Both the position numbers and the translations under genes were made by a program. Positions 34,841 to 43,749 of a DNA stretch of 64,000 bases are shown one piece after another; positions within the stretch are counted from its first letter, which is position 1; every line of letters starts with the position of its first letter. The stretch lies in contig NZ_OY764864.1 of NCBI RefSeq assembly GCF_963668515.1, forward strand, positions 1,116,001 to 1,180,000. The letters run 5' to 3'. Under the pieces are notes generated by a model. The model saw nothing but the letters and a program-made list of their open reading frames with translations, had not been told where the DNA came from and did no database searches. The stretch is from an uncultured Ilyobacter sp. (GTDB lineage: Bacteria; Fusobacteriota; Fusobacteriia; Fusobacteriales; Fusobacteriaceae).

Positions 34841-35602
34841 TTAGAGGTCTAAAAAGTTTGTTGGATTTAGAGGTTGTTCTTCATATCTTATCTCATAGTG
34901 AAGATGTGGCCCAGTACTTCTCCCTGTATTTCCCGTTCTTGCTATAAAGCCACCCCTGTCTACAAAATCATTTTCTTTTACATTATAATTGTTAAGATGT
35001 GCAAATCTTGTAGAATAACCATTCCCATGATCTATTATAATTGTCTTTCCATACCCTCTGACCCATCTGGCAGTCCTCACTATACCGCTCTCTGGAGAAT
35101 AAACTCTTGTCCCTATGGGGGCAGCTAGGTCTATTCCATTATGTTTAGACCCAGGACTTCCAGTAATGGGGTCTACTCTCCCGCCCCAGTTGCTTGTCAC
35201 TGCGATCTCTTTCAGAGGCCACATAAAATTGAGATCTTGAGTTTTCCTCTGATTTGCCTCGAAGACCACTCCCTCTCCTAAGGTTATCTCCCTTACCCCG
35301 TAGTTTGAATCTCTTTCACTGAGAATTATCTCCCTCACCTCTATAAATGCCGGCCTGGTGGAAACAGTATTCCTGCTACTTGTATAACCTCCGCCTCTTG
35401 AGCTTTTCAGTGAAGCTCTGCCCTCTATACCTCCATAGCTCTTTATAAATAGTAGAACCAATATACCAATGATTGCATCTATTCTCAATCTATACCACCT
35501 CTGGTTCAAGAAATTCCTTACTGTTAATAAATGAGATACTGATTTTTTTCCAGGATTCCTTCTATAATTTTTATTTGTTCTATTCACATATTTTGAAACC
35601 AT
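34841..35602 (-). CDS. M23-family (LytM-type) peptidase, membrane-anchored
   Basis: A 253-residue protein: basic N-terminus, one membrane helix near residues 42-58 (IDAIIGILVLLFIKSYG), a linker and an M23 domain from about residue 125. The zinc site is the H-x3-D in SKHNGIDLAAP and the H-x-H in GPHLHYEIR. Related enzymes cut peptidoglycan cross-bridges during growth or division. The helix argues for inner-membrane anchoring, with the domain in the periplasm. Confidence 0.9.
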   Translation of the reverse strand: MVSKYVNRTNKNYRRNPGKKSVSHLLTVRNFLNQRWYRLRIDAIIGILVLLFIKSYGGIEGRASLKSSRGGGYTSSRNTVSTRPAFIEVREIILSERDSNYGVREITLGEGVVFEANQRKTQDLNFMWPLKEIAVTSNWGGRVDPITGSPGSKHNGIDLAAPIGTRVYSPESGIVRTARWVRGYGKTIIIDHGNGYSTRFAHLNNYNVKENDFVDRGGFIARTGNTGRSTGPHLHYEIRYEEQPLNPTNFLDL

Positions 35603-35624
35603 TATTTTTTGGATCCAACACCTC

Positions 35625-35674
35625 TCTAGGATAAAAAAACACCCTGGATATCCAGGGTGTTTTTTTATCCTAGA
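35625..35674. terminator. 50-base perfect palindrome / bidirectional terminator
   Basis: Each half begins TCTAGGATAAAAAAACACC and the halves are exact complements with no loop asymmetry. Runs of seven A and seven T make it a strong hairpin in either strand. It serves the minus-strand ZIP gene, whose last codons and stop fall within it. Confidence 0.9.
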
Positions 35675-36477
35675 GCCACATCAAGACTCATCATTACAGC
35701 AAAGCCTATCATGGCTCCAGCTGTGGAAATATCTGTTTTCTTGTCCATTTGAGACTCAGGTATAAGCTCCTCCACTACCACAAATATCATCGCCCCTGCT
35801 GCAAAGGAAAGAGCATAGGGAAGAAGACTTCTCATACTAAGCACTGCGTAAGCACCTATAACTCCGGCCATAGGCTCTACCACTCCTGAGAGCTGTCCAT
35901 ACCAAAAGCTTTTAATCCTTGAAACTCCTTCACGTCTGAGAGGTACAGAAACTGCCGCCCCCTCAGGAAAATTTTGAATGCCTATACCTATTGCAAGAGC
36001 CACTGCCCCTGCAAGATTAGCAGAAGGGATGCCTGCTGCAACCGCTCCAAAGGCGACTCCCACTGCGAGCCCTTCTGGTATATTGTGAAGTGTTACTGCC
36101 AGCACCAGTAGTATACTCCTCTGCCAATGAGTTTTTATCCCCTCTGCTTCTGAAGTTTTAAGACCCTGGTGGAGATGTGGCAATATTTTATCAATAATCC
36201 ATAAAAATAAACCTCCAGAAAGGAAACCAATTACTGCAGGTATCCATCCTCGGTTTCCCATGTCCTCGGCCATCTCTATAGCAGGTGCCAGCAAGGACCA
36301 GAAACTAGCTGCCATCATTACTCCAGCCGCAAACCCCAACATTCCGTCTAGCATTTCTCTCTTTATCTCCTTAAAGAAAAATACCATGGCTGCTCCCAAT
36401 GCAGTAATAAACCAAGTAAAACATGTTGCTATTAGAGCCTGTTGAACAGGCGTGTAATTTCCTATCCATTCTATCAC
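35665..36477 (-). CDS. ZIP-family metal transporter
   Basis: A 270-residue ZIP protein with eight predicted helices. The family metal site is [10 protein letters not shown] in TM4 and [13 protein letters not shown] in TM5; a His-containing loop (LPHLHQGL) lies between TM3 and TM4. It takes up zinc or iron. The GufA/ZupT-like sequence is typical of bacterial ZIPs. GTG start with AGGGGG before it. Confidence 0.9.
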   Translation of the reverse strand: MIEWIGNYTPVQQALIATCFTWFITALGAAMVFFFKEIKREMLDGMLGFAAGVMMAASFWSLLAPAIEMAEDMGNRGWIPAVIGFLSGGLFLWIIDKILPHLHQGLKTSEAEGIKTHWQRSILLVLAVTLHNIPEGLAVGVAFGAVAAGIPSANLAGAVALAIGIGIQNFPEGAAVSVPLRREGVSRIKSFWYGQLSGVVEPMAGVIGAYAVLSMRSLLPYALSFAAGAMIFVVVEELIPESQMDKKTDISTAGAMIGFAVMMSLDVALG

Positions 36478-36584
36478 ATTAATTCCCCCTAAAATTTATT
36501 TTTTCTAGAATAGTTTCTCTATTTTTAAGAATTTCCTGTTTTTATCTTGAATTTTTCAATTAGAATTTTAAAACTCCATCAAAA

Positions 36585-36607
36585 AAGTGGTAGAAAAACT
36601 ACCACTT
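36585..36607 (-). terminator. Terminator of the lipid A operon
   Basis: A 9-bp stem (AAGTGGTAG / CTACCACTT) with T run on the minus strand, immediately after rdgB. Confidence 0.85.
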
Positions 36608-37189
36608 TTACATTATATCTCTGAAATTTTCTTTAAATTTTTCCAAAGCCTTAGCTCTGTGACTTATTTTATTTTTTATCTCTGGTATCTCAGCTAAAGT
36701 ACTCTCATACTCTTTCACATAAAAATAAGGATCATATCCAAAACCATCTTTTCCCCTAGGCTCATCTATAATCTCTCCCTCTATCTCCCCACGGAAGGAA
36801 TAAGTTTCCCCTGTAGGTTTGGCAAAGGTAATAACAGAAACAAACTTTGCCTCTCTGTTTTCTATCCCGTGAAGTTCTTTGATGAGTTTCTTATTATTTG
36901 TCTCATCAGTTGCGTTTTCTCCGGAGTATCTGGCAGAGTATACTCCGGGGGCTCCTTTAAGAGCCTCTATACAAAGACCCGAATCATCAGCAATAGAAGG
37001 CATATTTAGATATTTTGCTATTTCAAGGGCTTTCTTAGCAGAATTTTCTTCAAAAGTTTCTCCATCCTCTACAACCTCTGGGATCTCTATTCCGTCCCTT
37101 ATTGATAAGATCTCCACATCAAAATCATGAAGTATTTTCCCGATCTCTTTTATTTTTTTAGCATTACCTGTAGCCAAGAAAATCTTCAT
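36608..37189 (-). CDS. rdgB: XTP/dITP pyrophosphatase
   Basis: A 193-residue RdgB/HAM1 enzyme. FLATGNAKKIKEI, ADDSGLCIEAL and DGFGYDPYFY are the substrate-site motifs. It removes non-canonical purine triphosphates from the nucleotide pool. It overlaps rph by one base (TAATG). Confidence 0.95.
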   Translation of the reverse strand: MKIFLATGNAKKIKEIGKILHDFDVEILSIRDGIEIPEVVEDGETFEENSAKKALEIAKYLNMPSIADDSGLCIEALKGAPGVYSARYSGENATDETNNKKLIKELHGIENREAKFVSVITFAKPTGETYSFRGEIEGEIIDEPRGKDGFGYDPYFYVKEYESTLAEIPEIKNKISHRAKALEKFKENFRDIM

Positions 37190-37926
37190 TATACTTCAGT
37201 CTCTTCCACTATTTTATTTTGCAGTTCTACCAGTTCCATGATACCCTTTTCAGCAAGATCGAGCATCTCATTCAGCTCTTTTCTAGTGTAGGTCGCCTCT
37301 TCCCCTGTTCCCTGAACCTCTACAAACTCACCTTTTGAATTCATTATTACATTCATATCCACCTCTGCAGTCGAATCCTCAGTGTATTTTAGGTCAAGCA
37401 TCGGCTGTCCCCCTACAATTCCGGCACTTATTGCCGCCACGTTGGCAATCAGAGGATTTTCTTTCAGTTTGTCCTTTTTAAGGAGTTTTTTCACTGCTAA
37501 TGCAAGTGCCATATAACCTCCAGTTATAGAGGCAGTTCTTGTCCCACCGTCTGCCTGGATGACATCACAGTCTACAGTTATGGTTTTTTCGCCTATTTTT
37601 TCAAGGTCTATACAGGCTCTCAATGATCTTCCTATTAGTCTTTGGATCTCCATAGTTCTTCCAGAAAGCTTTCCCTTTACAGCTTCTCTCATATTCCTGT
37701 CTTCAGTGGCTCTAGGAAGCATAGAGTATTCTGCTGTAAGCCATCCTCTACCTTGATTTCTAAGGAAGGGAGGTACCCTGTCACTTATAGACGCTGTACA
37801 GATTACCTTTGTATTTCCCATCTCTATAAGAACCGAACCCTCAGCATAAATTGTAAAGTTAGGTGTAATTTTTATATCCCTAATCTGATCCAGTTTTCTG
37901 TTGTCATCTCTCAATTGTTCACTCAT
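37189..37926 (-). CDS. rph: Ribonuclease PH
   Basis: A 245-residue RNase [37 protein letters not shown] and [12 protein letters not shown] are typical. It trims tRNA 3' ends by phosphorolysis. GGAGGATATT precedes the ATG. It lies between msbA and rdgB; the rph-rdgB pairing is common. Confidence 0.96.
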   Translation of the reverse strand: MSEQLRDDNRKLDQIRDIKITPNFTIYAEGSVLIEMGNTKVICTASISDRVPPFLRNQGRGWLTAEYSMLPRATEDRNMREAVKGKLSGRTMEIQRLIGRSLRACIDLEKIGEKTITVDCDVIQADGGTRTASITGGYMALALAVKKLLKKDKLKENPLIANVAAISAGIVGGQPMLDLKYTEDSTAEVDMNVIMNSKGEFVEVQGTGEEATYTRKELNEMLDLAEKGIMELVELQNKIVEETEV

Positions 37927-37935
37927 AATATCCTC

Positions 37936-39690
37936 CTAAGCTGTTTCTCCAAATTGTGTTTCATAAAGTTTTTTATATATTCCGCCCTGCTCTAAGAGCT
38001 CGCTATGGCAGCCTGTTTCTTTTATTTCTCCTTTTTCCATTACTACTATTTTATCTGCATTTATAATGGTAGAGAGTCTATGGGCTATTACAAAGGTGGT
38101 TCTTCCCTCCATCAGTTTGTCAAGGGCATCCTGTACTAGCCTTTCTGATTCTGTATCAAGGGCAGATGTCGCCTCGTCTAATATCATTATCTCGGGATCC
38201 TGTATAAGAGCTCTGGCTATCGCTATCCTCTGCTTCTGTCCTCCTGAGATCATAGCCCCTCTTTCTCCTACCTCAGTATCAAAGCCTTTTTCAAATTCCA
38301 TTATAAAATCATAGGCATTGGCCATTTTTGCCGCCTCTATTATCTCTTCTATGGTTGATTCTTCTCTACCATAGGCTATATTTGATGCTATCGTCCCGCT
38401 GAAAAGAAAAGTTTCCTGAGGAACTATTCCTATATTTTTCCTGTATTCTTTCAGAGAGTAATTTTTTATGTCTACTCCGTTTACTTTTATTTCCCCTCCT
38501 GAAGTCTCGTAAAATCTAGGAATAAGATTTACAAGAGTAGTCTTCCCACTACCGCTTTTTCCCACAAGGGCGACAACTTCTCCAGGTTTTACAACAAGAT
38601 TAAAGTCCTTTACTGCAGGTTCAGTCTTATCTTCATAATAAAATTTTACGTGTTCAAATCTTACTTCAGATATACCACCCTTCATCTCTTCCTTTGTCCC
38701 ATGGTGATCTATTTCGGTCTCTGCATCTAGTATCTCGATAACCCTGTCTGCAGAAGGAAGTATCTCCTGTAGTTCATTATTTCTTTTAATCACATTTTTA
38801 ATTGGATTCTGCAAGAGTCCTAGGGCCGTTACAAACGAGATCAGATCTCCAGGACTTAGTGTGTTTTTCACAACTACAAGATAACATCCATAACCTGCAA
38901 CAAGTGCAACCATTATAATTGTTATGACTTCATTAATGGGAGAGACTTTCGCTCTTATTTTTCTTGCCTTCATAGAAGCCTCAAACTCTTTCATATTGAG
39001 AGTACTATAATTTCGAATCGTACTATCTTCTGTGGCGAAAGCCTTTACTATATTTATACCTGAAAGACTCTCCTGAGTATAGGCAGTCAGTTCCCCTGCG
39101 ATATCCTGCCTCTGTCGTCCTGCTTTCCGTAGCTTTTTCGTATACTTTTTAATGAGATTCATAACTGCTGGAAGGGCAGTAAGGGATATAATACTCAAGA
39201 AAGTATTCACTTGAAATATCCTCACTAAAAGCACTATGGCAGTTGTTACCTCTTTTAAAACGTCAAAAATAAGAAATCCTATTCTGCCGAGCATCGAAGC
39301 ATCTCCTGACAATCTAGCCATTATATCTCCTAGCTTATTGTTTTTGTAATAAGATATAGGAAGGCTCTGAAGGTGTTTAAAAACATCTATTTTTATTTCA
39401 CGTCTTATTGTCTCAGTTACAAAGGCAGACCTCACATCTGTATAGTAAGAAGCAACCCCTTTTAAAATTGTAGTTATTATGAGTCCTGCTATTACAAATA
39501 CAAGCATTTTTACATTTTTACTGATAAGTACATCATCTACCAAGTACTTTATTAGCCATGCTGGAACTGCACTGAGACCTGAAGCCAAAAAAGACAAAAG
39601 AACAGTGGTGATAAGAAGTCTTTTGTGTCTTATACTGTACTTCAAAAAAGTATTTAATGATCTATTTTTTAACGGATTACTTTTACTCAT
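37936..39690 (-). CDS. msbA: Lipid A flippase ABC transporter MsbA
   Basis: A 584-residue fused half-transporter: six-helix exporter domain (about 1-330) then an ATPase. Walker A is GKSGSGKTT, signature ISGGQKQRIAIA and Walker B IMILDEATSALD. Its position directly after lpxB supports a lipid A flippase, although multidrug relatives look similar. The start overlaps the lpxB stop. Confidence 0.88.
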   Translation of the reverse strand: MSKSNPLKNRSLNTFLKYSIRHKRLLITTVLLSFLASGLSAVPAWLIKYLVDDVLISKNVKMLVFVIAGLIITTILKGVASYYTDVRSAFVTETIRREIKIDVFKHLQSLPISYYKNNKLGDIMARLSGDASMLGRIGFLIFDVLKEVTTAIVLLVRIFQVNTFLSIISLTALPAVMNLIKKYTKKLRKAGRQRQDIAGELTAYTQESLSGINIVKAFATEDSTIRNYSTLNMKEFEASMKARKIRAKVSPINEVITIIMVALVAGYGCYLVVVKNTLSPGDLISFVTALGLLQNPIKNVIKRNNELQEILPSADRVIEILDAETEIDHHGTKEEMKGGISEVRFEHVKFYYEDKTEPAVKDFNLVVKPGEVVALVGKSGSGKTTLVNLIPRFYETSGGEIKVNGVDIKNYSLKEYRKNIGIVPQETFLFSGTIASNIAYGREESTIEEIIEAAKMANAYDFIMEFEKGFDTEVGERGAMISGGQKQRIAIARALIQDPEIMILDEATSALDTESERLVQDALDKLMEGRTTFVIAHRLSTIINADKIVVMEKGEIKETGCHSELLEQGGIYKKLYETQFGETA

Positions 39691-40768
39691 CACTGACTTT
39701 ACTCCCCTTTAAAACATATTGGGCATAACTCTTAATAACCTCATTACCAGAGAGTTTTTTTCTGATCTCTTCTATCTTAGCATCCATTTTATCCGTATTT
39801 TTTAATATCTTATTCATTTCGCTGGAAATTTTATTGGAATTACACTCTCTTTGAAGGAGCTCAGGATACACTTCCTCATTTAAGGTTAGATTTGGAAGAG
39901 ACACAAAACCTAATTTTAAGATGTATCTCGCTATAAACTCATTTATTATATTGGTTTTATAGAGAACTATTCCCGGGATTCCCATAAGGGCAAGTTCTAA
40001 TATCACTGTTCCTGATGCCGCTAAGGCAATCTTACTCCTTTTGATGGCATCTTTCAAGGTTATTTCACTTCGTACCGTTAGGTTCTTATATTTTTCAAGG
40101 TCAGATTCTATCCAGGTCAGATGGTCTTCAGAAGCAAGTTTCAGAAGAAATTTTTCATCTTTTCTTTTTTCTACAACTTCTAACATAATTGGAATTAATT
40201 TTTTCACTTCCTGCTTTCTGCTCCCTGGAAGAAGAAGTATCTCATCTCCCCTGTTTTTTACCACTTTATATTTTTCAATGAATGGATTCCCAAAGTATAC
40301 GGCTTTTACCCTGTGTTTTTTGTAAAATTCAACTTCCCAGGGAAAAATAACCATTATATGGTCTGCAAGTTTTAACGATTTTATTCTTTTTTCTCCCCAG
40401 ACCCACAATTTCGGAGGGATATAATAATAAACCTCTACCTGAGGCATTTTTTTCTTTAGAAGTTCTAAAAATTTAAGGTTAAAGCCTCCGTAGTCTACAA
40501 GAATTACCCTGTCTATCTTATTCGCCTCTATAAACTCTAGGTACTCATAAGCTTTTTTCTTTAAAAATCTGTACTTCATAACTGCTTCGGTAAAGCCCAT
40601 TACGGCCAGTTCCTTTATATTCTGGATTATATTCACGCCTGCACTTTTAGAGTGTTCTCCGGCAACACCATAAAAAACTGACTGATCATTTTCTTTGAGA
40701 ATCTCTCTTACAAGATAGGATAGGTGAAGATCTCCCGACATTTCCCCTGTTGAAACAAAAAATTTCAT
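39683..40768 (-). CDS. lpxB: Lipid-A-disaccharide synthase
   Basis: A 361-residue GT-B fold LpxB. FVSTGEMSGDLH, VMGFTEAVMK, YYIPPKLWVWGEKR and LLLPGSRKQEVK are conserved blocks. It condenses lipid X with UDP-diacylglucosamine. It follows lpxI by 14 bases and overlaps msbA. Confidence 0.95.
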   Translation of the reverse strand: MKFFVSTGEMSGDLHLSYLVREILKENDQSVFYGVAGEHSKSAGVNIIQNIKELAVMGFTEAVMKYRFLKKKAYEYLEFIEANKIDRVILVDYGGFNLKFLELLKKKMPQVEVYYYIPPKLWVWGEKRIKSLKLADHIMVIFPWEVEFYKKHRVKAVYFGNPFIEKYKVVKNRGDEILLLPGSRKQEVKKLIPIMLEVVEKRKDEKFLLKLASEDHLTWIESDLEKYKNLTVRSEITLKDAIKRSKIALAASGTVILELALMGIPGIVLYKTNIINEFIARYILKLGFVSLPNLTLNEEVYPELLQRECNSNKISSEMNKILKNTDKMDAKIEEIRKKLSGNEVIKSYAQYVLKGSKVSDE

Positions 40769-40782
40769 CTTACCCTCCTTCT

Positions 40783-41586
40783 CTAAAGCTTTATACCCAT
40801 TATAAAAAGTTTATTTTCATCTGCAAGTTTTATAGCTTCTTCCTGATCCAAAAAGAGCATCTTTCCAGCCTCTCCCACTATACCTTTCGCCTTGATTTCT
40901 ATGGCTCTTTTTATCGTATCTAGCCCCACCGCCGGGATATCCACTCTCATATCCTGCTGAGGTCTTGCCATCTTTATTATTATACATCCATCTCCGGCGT
41001 AGTTTCCTGCCCTCAAAATGGTCTGGTCTGTACCCTCTATTCCCTCTAAAGCTACAACTGAAGAGTCCTTACACACAACTGTCTGACCTGCATCGAGCTC
41101 ACTTAGAGCCTTGGCCGCCTCCGTACCCATTTTTATAGTTAGATTGTCTTTTTTTTCAGGACTTGAGTTTGTATATACTTTATTTTTAAACATAAAATTT
41201 CCAAGTAGATGATTTTGCGGTAAAACTTTTATCCCACAGAGTTTTAATAGGGCTATGATGCCAAAAAGAAGGGTTTCATCTTTATTGTCAGGAAGTTTTT
41301 TCAAAAGTTTTTTCCCATATTCATCAAACTCTATATTGCTGAACATAATACTTTTTTCGACTTTCCCTAGCATTACAAGCTTCACTATATTGTTGCTGAG
41401 TAGATATTTTATAATCTCCCCTATACGCCCCACATTCATCATTCTGAAATTTTCATGTTGTTTTATCTCCTCTTCAATTGTATCAAAGAGGCCGATGGGA
41501 AACACCTGGTATCCCTTTACTCCGGCCTCTTTTAAGAAATAAAGAGGCAATTTTCCATTGCCCACTATTATCCCGATTTTTTCCAT
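40783..41586 (-). CDS. lpxI: UDP-2,3-diacylglucosamine pyrophosphatase LpxI
   Basis: A 267-residue protein matching LpxI (former DUF1009): GIIVGNGKLPLYFLKEA, VGRIGEIIKYLL and VALEGIEGTDQTILRAG. It makes lipid X and is the alternative to LpxH. The start overlaps the lpxA stop (TAATG). Confidence 0.95.
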   Translation of the reverse strand: MEKIGIIVGNGKLPLYFLKEAGVKGYQVFPIGLFDTIEEEIKQHENFRMMNVGRIGEIIKYLLSNNIVKLVMLGKVEKSIMFSNIEFDEYGKKLLKKLPDNKDETLLFGIIALLKLCGIKVLPQNHLLGNFMFKNKVYTNSSPEKKDNLTIKMGTEAAKALSELDAGQTVVCKDSSVVALEGIEGTDQTILRAGNYAGDGCIIIKMARPQQDMRVDIPAVGLDTIKRAIEIKAKGIVGEAGKMLFLDQEEAIKLADENKLFIMGIKL

Positions 41587-42359
41587 TATCTGGCGATCCC
41601 CCTGTCACTTTTTTCAATAAAATCTACAAGGTACATTACATTTTTATCTTCACCATAAGTTACCTTTAACTCTTCTACAGCTTCCTTTAAAGGCATACCA
41701 GATCTAAATATCAATTTATAAGCTTTTTTTAGATTACTTATCTCTTCATTACTAAAGCCTCTTCTTCTAAGTCCAACTGAATTCAGCCCTCTGACTTTAG
41801 CCTTGTTTCCCTCTGCAAGAACAAAAGGACATATATCCTGATTTATCGCACTGGCTCCACCTGTCATAGAGTAAGACCCTATACGACAGAACTGGTGTAC
41901 AGGTGTCAGCCCACCTACGAGAGCATTGCTATCTACTGTCACATGCCCTGCCAGAGTTGCATTATTTGAGAAAATACAATTGTCACCTACAATAACATCA
42001 TGAGCTATGTGAACATAGGCCATGACCAGATTGTTGTCTCCTACCCTGGTCTCCCATCGGTCTGTGGTTCCTCTGTGGATAGTTACAAACTCTCTTATTT
42101 TATTGTTGTTTCCTATGATGGTCTTTGTAGGTTCACCTTTATACTTAAGGTCTTGAGAATCCTTTCCTATAGAGGCAAAGGAGTATATCCTATTTCCCTC
42201 TCCTATTTCCGTAATTCCTTCCACCACCACATGAGATTCGAGGAGAGTATTTTTTCCTATTTTGACATCCTTCCCTATTACACAATAGGGTCCGATTTTT
42301 ACTCCGTCCTCAAGTACAGCTCCTTCCGCTATAATTGCTGTCTCGTGTATCTCAACCAA
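41586..42359 (-). CDS. lpxA: UDP-N-acetylglucosamine acyltransferase
   Basis: A 257-residue left-handed beta-helix acyltransferase with hexapeptide repeats over residues 1-190; the catalytic His is in YVHIAHDVIVG. It performs the first acylation of lipid A. TTG start with AGGAGG before it. SMTGGASAINQDICPF and the LRRRGFSNEEI helix are LpxA features. Confidence 0.95.
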   Translation of the reverse strand: MVEIHETAIIAEGAVLEDGVKIGPYCVIGKDVKIGKNTLLESHVVVEGITEIGEGNRIYSFASIGKDSQDLKYKGEPTKTIIGNNNKIREFVTIHRGTTDRWETRVGDNNLVMAYVHIAHDVIVGDNCIFSNNATLAGHVTVDSNALVGGLTPVHQFCRIGSYSMTGGASAINQDICPFVLAEGNKAKVRGLNSVGLRRRGFSNEEISNLKKAYKLIFRSGMPLKEAVEELKVTYGEDKNVMYLVDFIEKSDRGIAR

Positions 42360-42370
42360 TTTATTTCCTC

Positions 42371-42796
42371 CTATTTGTCCATGATAGTGAAGGTAAATGA
42401 TGCTTCTGTAACAACTTTTCCATCAACCTTTGCCACTGCATGTGCTTTTACTATATTTCTTCTCAATTTGTTTACCTTGCACTCATACACGATCTGGTCT
42501 CCTGGTCTTACAGGAGCTTTAAATTTTACATTTTCAATAGCTGCGAAATAAGGCACCTGGCTACCGTTTGGCTCCATTACAAGTACACCTAGACACTGTG
42601 CCATTCCTTCTACAATAAGTACTCCCGGCATAATAGGATGCCCAGGAAAATGTCCGTTAAAAAAATCTTCATTTATAGTAACATTTTTTATTCCTACTAT
42701 TTTAAGTTCCTCTTTATCTAGCTCTACTATCTTGTCCACAAGAAGAAAGGGATATCTATGTGGGATTCTCTCCATAATTTCCATAACATTTAACAT
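42371..42796 (-). CDS. fabZ: 3-hydroxyacyl-ACP dehydratase
   Basis: A 141-residue FabZ with HRYPFLLVDK and NGHFPGHPIMPGVLIVEGMAQ, the hot-dog fold motifs. ATG at 42796 is chosen because AAAGGAG precedes it; an upstream ATG at 42862 runs into lpxC. It sits 11 bases before lpxA, the usual lpxC-fabZ-lpxA order. Confidence 0.95.
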   Translation of the reverse strand: MLNVMEIMERIPHRYPFLLVDKIVELDKEELKIVGIKNVTINEDFFNGHFPGHPIMPGVLIVEGMAQCLGVLVMEPNGSQVPYFAAIENVKFKAPVRPGDQIVYECKVNKLRRNIVKAHAVAKVDGKVVTEASFTFTIMDK

Positions 42797-42830
42797 TCTT
42801 TTCACTCCTTTTTTTATCTTATATATATTT

Positions 42831-43667
42831 TTATAGGTTATTCGACAACATTTTTTTTGCAAATTCTATATCGAGGGCATGTCCGGCTTTTACCGCTATG
42901 ATATGGCCTTTTATAGGTCTGTTTAAGACTTTCAGATCCCCTATAATATCTAGCATCTTATGTCTTACAAATTCATCCTCAAATCTAAGTCCCCCAGGAT
43001 TTAATACCCCGTCTTTTTTTACGACAATGGCGTTTTCCAAGGTCCCTCCAAGGGCAAGGTTGTTTTTCTTTAAGTATTCTATCTCATAATCAAAACCAAA
43101 TGTTCTAGCTGGGGCGACCTCTGTTTTATAACTCTCTATATCTATCTCTCTTTCCAAAAGCTGGGACTTTAAAAAAGTATGTTCAAATTTTATAGAATAA
43201 GTTATTTTGTAGCCGTCATAGGGAAGGGCAACTATATGCTTGTCTCCCTGGCTTATGTATAGAGGTTCTTTTATGATAATTTCCTTTATATCAGACTCTA
43301 GCTCTTTTATCCCGGTTTTTTCAAGTAATTCAACAAAGGGTTTTGCACTACCGTCTCCTATAGGAAGTTCATTTCCATCTAACTCTACAAATAAATCTGT
43401 TATACCATATACATAGAGAGCCGATAAAAAATGTTCTATGGTGTGGACACTGGCACCAAATTCATTTTTGAGATTAGTCCCCCTCGTGAGGTCAAAAGTA
43501 TTATTTATATCTAAAACTATCTGGTTTTCTCCATCTCTCAGATCCACTCTTTTAAAAATTATCCCTGTATTTTCTGCAGCTGGGATAAGCCTAAGTTTTA
43601 TATTTTCACCTTTATGAAGTCCTATACCCTTATAAACTATCTCACTTTGGATTGTTTTTCTCTTCAA
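42831..43667 (-). CDS. lpxC: UDP-3-O-acyl-N-acetylglucosamine deacetylase
   Basis: A 278-residue zinc deacetylase and committed step of lipid A synthesis. HTIEHFLSALY and HKMLDIIGDL carry the zinc histidines; GDGSAKPFVELL is the conserved beta region. TTG start with AGAGGAGA before it. First gene of the lipid A operon. Confidence 0.95.
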   Translation of the reverse strand: MKRKTIQSEIVYKGIGLHKGENIKLRLIPAAENTGIIFKRVDLRDGENQIVLDINNTFDLTRGTNLKNEFGASVHTIEHFLSALYVYGITDLFVELDGNELPIGDGSAKPFVELLEKTGIKELESDIKEIIIKEPLYISQGDKHIVALPYDGYKITYSIKFEHTFLKSQLLEREIDIESYKTEVAPARTFGFDYEIEYLKKNNLALGGTLENAIVVKKDGVLNPGGLRFEDEFVRHKMLDIIGDLKVLNRPIKGHIIAVKAGHALDIEFAKKMLSNNL

Positions 43668-43749
43668 ATCAATCTCCTCTCACTGTAACATTCTCCAACG
43701 GCTTTCTTTCAATTAAACTATAAATTTAAAGATAATCTTTCATAAGTAA

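Noticed and set aside
37936-39690. Multidrug exporter as main call for the ABC gene
   Set aside because: Direct coupling to lpxB and the lipid A operon favours MsbA, though export of drugs cannot be excluded.
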